Of a DNA stretch of 26,099 bases, positions 19,661 through 26,099 are shown in pieces; the first letter of the stretch is position 1; every line of letters begins with the position of its first letter. The stretch covers positions 355,222 through 381,320 of the forward strand of contig NW_003546287.1 in NCBI RefSeq assembly GCF_000090795.2. The letters are read 5' to 3'. The translations under genes and the position numbers were made by a program. The stretch comes from Amphimedon queenslandica. Its lineage: Eukaryota > Porifera > Demospongiae > Haplosclerida > Niphatidae. Under the pieces are notes generated by a model, which saw only the letters and a list, made by a program, of their open reading frames with translations, ran no database searches and was not told where the DNA came from.

Positions 19661-20570
19661 GTGCTAGTTTCACATGGAATGAAATAACAGATTTGGTTGG
19701 TGTAAGTAGGTCAACATTACGGAGAAGATTGTCAGAACATGATTGTGTATACCTCATCACTTTTCTGATGTCTGTAATGATACTCTAGATTCTATTATTA
19801 GTCAATACCAAAACAGTAATTGCCTTAACAGCATGAAAGGATCACAGAATCTGTTTGGAGAAAAGACATACTTAGAAGATTTGTGAGATGGCATGGACGG
19901 CTATCCTGATGAACTTGCAAAGTTCTAGGTGCTAACAGTCTGTGGCACATAATTGTCACAGAAGCCTCAATTCTTTGGAGATTTGTTATTCATGGCAGAA
20001 TTGATGTATATTCAAGTATAATTGTTTTTATGATGCAGTATATTCAAGTATGATTGTTTTTATGATGCCATACTAATATTTGAACCATGGCAGCATTTTG
20101 AGGTTTCTCTAAAGCTATAGACAGTTTTGGACTTCCTGCACGTATGCAATCTGATAGGGGTTGTGGGAATACTATTATTTTCTAATTCATGATTGCTTTT
20201 AGACCTTGTGATTAAGCAATCCACATTGCCTGTCTATCAACACACAATAGGAGAATAGAGTGAATATGGAGAGACGTGTATAGATGTGTCTGTGCCAGAT
20301 TTTATCACATTTTCTACAATTTTGAAATATGGAATAAAGTAGATCCTTCTAATGAAGTACACTTATGTGCATTGCATTGCTTGTATTTACCTTAAATTAA
20401 TACGTCACTGCAGGAGTTCACAAGGGCATCACCCAATTTCAACTGAATGTAACATGGTCTCCTCAAAAAACAAACTAATAACATGATACATGGTGAACAT
20501 CAGAAGATAGATGTAGATGACTGGAACGTGTATGGATATGATTATGGTTGTCCCGTACTTTCATGACAGT
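19660..20570 (+). pseudogene. Integrase-core (rve-like) gene relic with N-terminal helix-turn-helix
   Basis: Begins with an HTH, FTWNEITDLVGVSRSTLRRR then LSEHDCVY. The integrase-like core includes NSLWHI, SILWRFVIHGRIDVYSS, SFGLPARMQSDRGCGNTI, NRRIE, stop, IWRDVYRCVCARFYHI and VHLCALHCLYLP. It ends TSLQEFTRASPNFN and GEHQKIDVDDWNVYGYDYG. This order (HTH, WHIDG-like, SDxGxEN-like, RIERLWRDV-like) matches a single-ORF integrase-domain family widespread in sponges and cnidarians, whose mobility is uncertain. The first acidic residue (after WHI) is lost, the second (SDRG) is kept, and the Glu in NRRIE is kept. A 32-bp tandem duplication (20006-20069) and several stops break it. No terminal repeats were seen. 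Confidence 0.72.
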
Positions 20571-21490
20571 CTTAAAATTGTTAAAATACCTGAGACTTTG
20601 CAACACTCAAGACCTAACTTTAGAGAATTATATATTACTGAACTAGGTAATAGATCTGCTGCAAGTTTCAGTGATGCAAGCCTCTTCAGCATATGATGAC
20701 ATTAAATGGTTACTGATAATCCGCTCTCTCTCCGTCTCATACGCACACACTAATTACGCACTATTTTCCTACCTTATGAATCATGAATCATGATAGACAT
20801 TTTAATTAAAATTGATTGTTGTTATTTGCTGATTATGCATTGAATATTTATAAATCAACTGGTGAAAATTGTTAATTTGTTACAATAACAATAGGATGAT
20901 GATAACCAAAATGTGAACAATTATTCAAAAATTATGATGCTCATAATTGACATAAGGTTACTTGTTTTAAGTAAAAATACTTAATGATGCGAAACTTTTA
21001 AGATTCAAACAGAAGTTGCAAACATTTTAATATTTTAATAACACGTGTCGGCAAGCCACAAGCTAGTGTTTCTCTGTTTGAGTGAGGCCATGTCAGTTTT
21101 GCTATTCACTTACTAACTGCTTGTTGTAAGAATTTTGAAACAAACGGCTTGCAATAGATTATCAGGACTAGAGAAAAAATCAATGTCTGTTTAAAAGTGG
21201 GGGTCAAGTGATCATGCACACAAGACGACTGCTTTACCTTTGCTTCCATACTTACACGTGGGCTCAGGTAACGAGTGCACTATAGCACATGACCTAGCGA
21301 CAATCAGTGTAACATTATAAAAGTGAAATGAAACATTAATTTGTGCTTCAAAAATTATAGAAAATCTGCTGACTTGCTGTTACTGTACATGTTACCTTGC
21401 TTAGCTTTGCATTGCTTTGCTGCAGCAGTTGAAGGTGTGGCCGGAATAATGTGTGGCTCCAAGTAAGCAGCACCTACTTTATAGTTACAT
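20571..21490. other. Unassigned AT-rich stretch
   Basis: Short open frames only, with no domain, repeat pair or RNA recognised on either strand. The first 130 bp may still be the decayed tail of the integrase relic. The right boundary is the target duplication of the short hAT relative. Confidence 0.4.
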
Positions 21491-21873
21491 TAAAGTTGTC
21501 CAGTTTAAGCAAATTATATTCAATTCACAAATTCTCAAAAATTAGCCTATAATTTTTTTTACTCTCCCCCTATAATTCTCACTTTATTCTTTACCATCAT
21601 GACATAACTACCATGAAAAAAAAATTACTGAGTCTAAGAAGCTATATAAAGTATCACTTTTAGCATAATTATGTCTACATCATTTTCAACATAAACTTTT
21701 TTGAAAAATAGAGCTTGCAAGTAGCTCAGGCATTTAAAAATGTTCAAAATGGTGCACTTGCTGCTCTTGAATTAGAGTATGGCTCTCGATCCACCATTAG
21801 GCCAGCATTATTCTGAAATTAAAGTGCTATCTATTATTCTCAAAATTATTCCAGAATAACTAGGACACCCCTA
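21491..21873. mobile_element. Internally deleted hAT relative, copy 3 (383 bp, non-autonomous)
   Basis: Shares with copies 1 and 2 the left pyrimidine-rich segment (21535-21590, ACTCTCCCCCTATAATTCTC) and about 90 bp at the right end (GCCAGCATTATTCTG to GGACACCCCTA). The termini are TAAAGTTGTCC (21491-21501) and GGACACCCCTA (21863-21873), inverted with three mismatches. Flanks AGTTACAT (21483-21490) and AGTTACAC (21874-21881) form an 8-bp duplication with one mismatch, as expected for hAT. The transposase is missing. The middle includes a short coding-like segment (21715-21800) not shared with the other copies. Confidence 0.78.
21715..21800 (+). other. psq/HTH-like coding fragment inside hAT copy 3
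   Basis: One plus-strand frame reads LQVAQAFKNVQNGALAALEL then EYGSRSTI, without a stop, and is preceded by GAAAAATAG, a possible 3' splice site. The spacing A-x-x-x-V-x-x-G-x-L-(n)-A-x-x-x-Y-G-x-x-S-T-I resembles a psq helix-turn-helix as found at the start of pogo/Tigger transposases and some regulators. The fragment is short, so this may be coincidence. Confidence 0.35.
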
Positions 21874-22132
21874 AGTTACACCAATGGGACGTTATTGGTA
21901 AAAAAGCTTCTGTTTTTTAAACTTATACACAGTTTAGGACACAATAATTAAGCTCTATTTTTTGTATACAAACATGACAGTTAGAATCTACAGTTTTAAA
22001 GACACTTACAGCTCCACCTGGAGAACAGGACCTCGTGTAAACTGTTGCTGTAGGCAATGTTTGAGCTACAAGATGATACAGTATATTTATGATATTACTG
22101 GAAACAACCATCACAATATCTACCTCTAATCT

Positions 22133-22311
22133 GAAATTGTCAGATCTGTAAGGAGACTTGAAGGGGTTTTGTGTCAACTTATCCTTGCTAAAGCACAACA
22201 TTTAGGCAATCAAACCATTTATCAAATATGTCAACAAGTGGATTGTTCCAAACATTTCGTCTTTCTTTAGCATTTCCAGTTCTTTAGCAACAGACAAACT
22301 GATGGCCTAAA
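22133..22311 (-). other. P-like transposase exon with DKWFDCLNV motif
   Basis: Begins after a TTTTAG acceptor (exon start about 22311) with AISLSVAKELEMLKKDE. A frameshift gives NPLVDIFDKWFDCLNVV, and a second gives CFSKDKLTQNPFKSPYRSDN then FRLE, ending at GAG|GTAGAT. The F-D-x-x-F-D-x-L-N-V and P-F-x-x-P-Y-x-x-x-D-x-R-L pattern is P-element-like. Nothing further downstream on minus (to 21874) could be matched, so the C-terminus is lost or too decayed. Confidence 0.7.
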
Positions 22312-22415
22312 ATAGAAGTGTATGAATTAATCTGACATAATTTCAGTGGCATCTTTGTCATTATAAAATAATATTGTTACATTGACTTGTGCTGTTAAGC
22401 GCACCCTCATATTTC

Positions 22416-22532
22416 AGAAGCTAGTGAGCACAATGTGAGCGTATTTCAACTTAAAAATTAAAGCTATACCAGGATCTACACAAGAACAATTACATTTATA
22501 CAACTCCACCAAATGTTGTCAAAAAATTTTAT
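22416..22532 (-). other. P-like transposase exon between introns
   Basis: A block not open in any single long ORF. It reads VELYKCNCSCVDPGIALIFK, then LKYAHIVLTSF, a TGA, and NMRVRLTAQ before a GTCAATG donor-like site. This fits the segment L-x-P-K-L-x-x-x-H-(I/V)-x-L-(T/N)-x-F-x-x-M-R-V that follows the DPPH region in P-element proteins, so the block is assigned by order and motif. Confidence 0.65.
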
Positions 22533-22603
22533 TGCTATTGCACTCATTAGGAAGAAATACTATAAAGGTAAACTATGTACATTTTCTTTATTACCCACAC
22601 CTT

Positions 22604-22970
22604 TCACTTATTATTTGCCCAGCCATTAGTGACAGTCTCCAGAATATGTGGTGGATCAATAAAAAAGTAAATGGATATTTGTGGTGCATAAGGATTTACT
22701 ACCTTATTAACGAAAGAATGGTTACTGGGGTTAGGCAAAGGAAACAAACAGCCATTTGCTCCCAGACCATTATGTGTGAGTGCTAGAACTTTAAAGCCGC
22801 AAAACTCCAAACAAGCAACAGCTTCCAAAATTGGATTGAAAATTTGATCTCCAGCCAGTACAGTACATGGAATTGTGCATAGGGGAAATGCAAACTGTTG
22901 AAGAGACCTTTTATCATAAACACAAGTATCAAGTTAGCAAGTGTCAATAGGTCATCGCTTGCTTTATCAT
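22604..22970 (-). other. Central catalytic block of the P-like transposase
   Basis: Starts at the hAT insertion point and reads ASDDLLTLANLILVFMIKGL, then FNSLHFPYAQFHV. After one frame change near 22880 it continues CTVLAGDQIFNPILEAVACL, EFCGFKVLALTHNGLGANG, KVVNPYAPQISIYFFIDPPH and ILETVTNGWANNK. The FFxDPPHLxKTxRN-like stretch is the most recognisable signature of P-element transposases. It is the longest surviving piece of the gene. Confidence 0.8.
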
Positions 22971-23149
22971 AGGGGTGTCCAGATTATGCTGATTTTTTGG
23001 CTTATAATTTTATTCAGAAATTCTCCAATTATTTTTTTACTCTCCCCCATTATTCTCACTTTATTCTTTAATATAATCATAACCATTATGAAAATAAAAA
23101 AGGAAATTATCTATCATTTCATTATAATAAAAGAGAGGTTTCTATGTAA

Positions 23150-23760
23150 ACTTGTAGGGATACCCTTTGTTGGTAGGAAAATGAGTGTTGTAAAATTGAA
23201 AATACTCGCTTAACACTTGCAGAAATTAGAAGTGCCATTTCAAATGCTGCACACCAAGTAGGTAATTTTGCCTTATTCCTTTGCCACTAGTCTACCACAT
23301 CAACAGAAGGATTAATGTCTTCCACAGCTGTGATATATGCAGGTAATTCTGTTTTCACAATATAAAAATTGTTTAAGGACAGCAAGTGAGAAAATATTTC
23401 ATCCACAATTGAAGCAGCTAGCTTAATATCCTTCTACTTTAAGAGATAAAACTGAGCTACTTTGAATAAAGACACCATCGGTCAAGCTCACTATCAAATT
23501 TAGCTTTAAAATAATCACCAGGTTGTATGCAGCATTTAGCATATGTACTTAGCTACTGCTAACCAGAAGAGTCACCTTTAGCCATGTTTTGAGCACAAGC
23601 TGTGAGGTTACGAAAGTGAGCTACATTTGTAAAATTATTGGTCTTCTGTAACTCTTCATAAGCTGTCAACACCAATGCTCTATCACATAAATTATAGGTA
23701 CCTTTAACAAAAGGCCAACTAGCATCAACTACAACAGCAAGTTCCATTTAAGCTGAACTT
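23150..23760 (-). pseudogene. hAT transposase C-terminal part, copy 2
   Basis: VVVDASWPFVKGTYNLCDRA, then LVLTAYEELQKTNNFTNVAH lies at 23559-23747. After stops, KAKLPTWCAAFEMALLI, SASVKRVFSILQHSFSYQQR follows at about 23165-23270. Compared with copy 1, the segment between ALLI and SA lacks about three residues (EPT) of the conserved dimerisation motif, a small deletion that would itself disable this domain. Confidence 0.72.
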
Positions 23761-24607
23761 TCTTGACTTTATCTGCATGGATCTTCTTGAGCTTTCCAAT
23801 TATAGCTGGAGCCAGGTTGTCTGATACTTGCATAAAATTTTCTACGTCAGGAAATCCCTCCATAATTTGATTTATAGACTCCCACCAACTTACCATCATG
23901 TCTCAGAATAGGTCGGAACAGGTCAATCGCAAAATAACCTCCAAGCAAGCCTTGCTTTAGCACTACTAGAAAATAACAAGACCCACACAGCTGTGAAAAC
24001 TTCTCAGCAACAGCCATTATAAATTGGTGTGCAACTCTATCTAAAATATGAGAAACAGCTAATGTTAACTACTTCAGGGTACAAGAGCTTCACTATATTG
24101 CTGCATTATTCACACTAGCTCGGTCTCTCATACTGGTAATCAAACTGTTTCAGTCAATGCTATAGGATGTTGAAAGTACTGAGATAATGACACATGCTAG
24201 TTCTTTCCCAGTCAGACTTTTACTCAGCAAATTTAAACAAACTAGCCTTTGCTTTATTTCCATAATTATTATCAATAAACCTGAAAATAATAGCAATAGC
24301 TTCATCTACATGTGTATTACCATCAAAAATCATAGACACTGACTAATCCCAAATGTCCTTAATTTTCTCAATTGTGTTGCCATGAATAAAGGGGATATAC
24401 TCACTCAAATGTTGACGACCAGTGAGACTAACAGCATTCTCTTCCAGAAGATCCCACAAGGAATTGACTTTCAATAAAGGAATTCCTGCTTTCAGAAGAG
24501 ACATTACAACTCGTATTCAATCAATACGAACTGAATCGGACAGCACTTCACTACTGTAATGATTGGTTTTGTCGTACTTCTTTAATGATTCAGCTATCGA
24601 TCTTTGT

Positions 24608-25075
24608 TTAGATTCCTTTCAAGTAACTTTTAATCTGTGTCTTGTGTTTCTGAGACTCAATATGAAGCTTCATAATACTTTTCTTAAGAGAGACTGGTTC
24701 CTGGCAGGCTGAACAATAGAGTACTCCATTAGAAACAACAAGTAATTTATTGGGAAATTGAGAAATTGTCACACCTGGTGAGACAGACTTAGGTTCGGGA
24801 ACAGACATCCCTTGATTTGTGCGTCTTCGGACACCAAATGGAGGATAAATAGAATGAAATTTTCTTCTAGCTAAGTCAGACTCTGTTGGACTTTTTATGG
24901 AGTTTAATAGTGTTCTAGAACTTGTTGAGGGGCTACTATGATCTGAAGTATCCTCATCAGCAGAGTATATCTCTAAATCTCTTTCTGAAGTGTTCTCTTC
25001 AAGTAAAGAGCTACAACATGCTTCAGTTAATTCAGGCCTTTGACCTTCAGCAATCATTAAACAGTGATAGGGCAC
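24608..25075 (-). pseudogene. hAT transposase N-terminal part with zinc-finger-like segment, copy 2
   Basis: Longest open frame in the window (155 codons). An acidic and Ser-rich leader (YSADEDTSDHSSPSTSSRTL) is followed by YPPFGVRRRTNQGMSVPEPK. A finger-like segment then reads LYCSACQEPVSLKKSIMKLH followed by IESQKH, with Cys-x2-Cys and His-x5-His spacing. Such fingers precede the catalytic part in many hAT transposases and bind the terminal repeats. The first Met at 25075 is a reasonable start. The frame ends at 24608, where the copy is frameshifted; homology to copy 1 continues on minus. Confidence 0.75.
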
Positions 25076-25343
25076 GTGCTGCTTTTTAAGTAGAGCTTAG
25101 CTTTTGACACACCCATTATGCCAGCATTACTCTGTAGTTGAAGAGTTACCTATTATTAACAAAATTATTCTGGCATAATTGGGACACCCCTTCTTCATCA
25201 TTAATTTCAAGTTTGTCCAAATGTGCCTTAATGTCAGCTAAATCAGTGAAGCCAATAACATTACCTACTATTGCAAATAATGATTTTATTAGCAATTATT
25301 TATAATGTCATTATTGTTGCTACTATACCAGTATGCTCCTCAT

Positions 25344-25902
25344 TGGTCTTGCCCCGCCCAATTGCTACCTTTGGAGGAAGGGTCTGGAGACACTCAAGGT
25401 TATGTGTGCCATTCAGAGAAATTCACGTCCCAATCAGACTGCTTGAACCACTTGTCGATCAAAAAGTCGTGACCGAAGAGCTCTGTTTAAAACGAAAGAG
25501 GAAGAATGAGGACCAAATAAAGAAAGGAAGGAGCCAATAACGCTTCCTGGACTTCTTTCTCATAGTTTAAGAGCAGCATTACTGTGCTGCTTACTACAAC
25601 GACGCCATCGCATTTATGACGTAATAATACTGTCATGTGTTTACAATATATTGTCATCAATAAAACATAAATACTATGGCACTCAGTGAAGAGTTGCTGC
25701 TCTCAAATCTGCAAGAGATGTCCAAGAGACTGTATCCTCATCCTTTCTTAGATGCAAGGCATCTATTTAAGCTGTTTGACGGATCTGGTCTCCTCTGTCA
25801 CATGACGTACAGCCAACCACTTGTTCTTCTTTCCACACACTTTTTGCGTGAGTGTCTCCAGACCCTTCCTCTACAGGTAGCAAAAGGGCAGGGCGAGATT
25901 AG
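25344..25902. mobile_element. 559-bp non-autonomous inverted-repeat element
   Basis: Left 25344-25398 and right 25848-25902 are inverted repeats of about 55 bp with few mismatches; GGAAGGGTCTGGAGACACTC is identical in both. Flanks CTCCTCAT (25336-25343) and CTTCTCAT (25903-25910) form an 8-bp duplication (one mismatch), pointing to a hAT-like or P-like mover. The insertion splits the P-like transposase between VVYEK and HTG; removing it with one duplication restores the frame. Two open frames (25271-25540 and 25676-25912) run across its ends and match no protein, so I do not call them genes. Confidence 0.82.
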
Positions 25903-26099
25903 CTTCTCATAGACAACACCCTCTTTAACATGCATTTTATTTATTCAAATGGCTATGTACTTGTCTCTCTCAGTGCAGGCTTTTAATCTAGCAGCATACA
26001 TCAACTGTTGGTGTACTTCATCTGAGAACCCCACTGTTGCTTTGGTAAATTACAAGTAGTCATGGAGAGTTCTCTGAGAACATAGCTTAATAACTCTAG

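Larger units (their letters stand above)
22970..25192 (-). mobile_element. hAT-type DNA transposon, copy 2 (2.2 kb, full length, dead)
   Basis: Termini TAGGGGTGTCC (22970-22980) and GGACACCCCTT (25182-25192) are inverted, with 10 of 11 matching. Flanks CTTTATCA (22962-22969) and CTTCATCA (25193-25200) are an 8-bp target duplication with one mismatch. Removing the element plus one duplication restores a continuous reading (EIND then KASDD) in the P-like transposase, so the boundaries are secure. The transposase lies on minus, from about 25075 to 23150, and is broken by frameshifts and stops in its middle and C-terminal parts. The copy aligns with copy 1 along its whole length. Confidence 0.9.
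22133..26045 (-). pseudogene. P-element/THAP9-like transposase relic, interrupted by two insertions
   Basis: Minus-strand coding blocks in P-element order. The first starts near the right edge with ATVGFSDEVHQQLMYAARLK, then MHVKEGVVYEK (ending 25903). Next come EEHTG across a short intron, then GNVIGFTDLADIKAHLDKLE with IND (25193-25276). After the hAT insertion, KASDDLLTLANLILVFMIKG, FPYAQF, CLEFCGFKVLALTHNG, NPYAPQISIYFFIDPPHI (22604-22970). Then IALIFKLKYAHIVLTSF (22416-22532) and, last, AISLSVAKELEML, DIFDKWFDCLNVV and KSPYRSDNFRLE (22133-22311). P-type transposases are RNase-H-fold DDE enzymes that bind GTP and cut and paste DNA. The aspartate of the usual DEM motif reads INKM (Asn 25939-25941), and that of a THDG-like motif reads THNG (Asn 22769-22771). 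The THAP domain, if any, lies beyond the window. Confidence 0.82.

Noticed and set aside
25271..25540. 89-codon plus-strand frame with a basic tail, as a gene
   Set aside because: It runs from P-like intron sequence into the left inverted repeat of the 559-bp element, and matches no family.
25676..25912. 78-codon plus-strand frame beginning MALSEELLLSNLQ
   Set aside because: Lies in the 559-bp element and reads through its right inverted repeat into the target duplication; no homology and no second copy to test selection.
1..26099. A new defence or multi-gene system
   Set aside because: The helicase, ligase, integrase and DUF6589 blocks are all broken, on different strands, and separated by transposon boundaries; nothing suggests they work together.

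Overview
Organism and overall character. This is an AT-rich nuclear window from an animal. It has GT-AG introns inside degraded coding blocks, no bacterial-style operons, and no long intact ORF (longest about 155 codons). The mixture of element and gene families is DIRS-like tyrosine-recombinase retroelements, pogo/Tigger, hAT, P-element/THAP9-like, a G2E3-like HECT gene, DUF6589, a RecQ-like helicase and an integrase-core gene. From memory, this mix is typical of multi-copy families in sponge and cnidarian genomes. A demosponge is my best guess, and that is inference. I see no rRNA, tRNA, CRISPR array or prokaryotic signal. Family calls rest on reading translated frames by eye; no database search was run.

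Layout, left to right. 228-3113 (minus) is a multi-exon relic of a HECT-type E3 ubiquitin ligase whose C-lobe cysteine survives but which carries stops and frameshifts. About 3114-4740 is unassigned. 4740-6990 (plus) is a 5'-truncated DIRS-like retroelement (reverse transcriptase, RNase H, tyrosine recombinase) with a 130-bp inverted-repeat element inside its RNase H part. 7000-9600 holds no recognisable gene, only a long foldback (8024-8123) and a TGA microsatellite. 9615-11420 (plus) is a dead pogo/Tigger transposon. 11861-14060 is a dead hAT transposon (transposase on minus).

14160-18870 (plus) is a broken multi-exon DUF6589-type gene. A second Tigger element (15719-17691, transposase on minus) sits between two of its coding blocks, with clean inverted repeats and a TA duplication. 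19010-19660 (minus) is the C-terminal half of a RecQ-like helicase, abutting a plus-strand integrase-core relic (about 19660-20570). 20570-21490 is unassigned. 21491-21873 is an internally deleted 383-bp hAT relative with an 8-bp target duplication.

22130 to beyond the right edge (minus) is a P-element/THAP9-like transposase relic. It is interrupted by a full-length hAT copy (22970-25192) and by a 559-bp non-autonomous element (25344-25902). Both insertions are flanked by near-perfect 8-bp duplications, and the P-like reading frame resumes exactly across both.

How it fits together. The window is a transposon graveyard with nested insertions, so relative ages can be read: the P-like element predates the hAT copy and the 559-bp element, the DIRS-like copy predates its 130-bp guest, and the DUF6589 gene predates the Tigger copy. 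No working multi-gene system is visible. The most informative features are the precise nesting, the substituted catalytic residues, and several short tandem duplications inside the dead coding regions.
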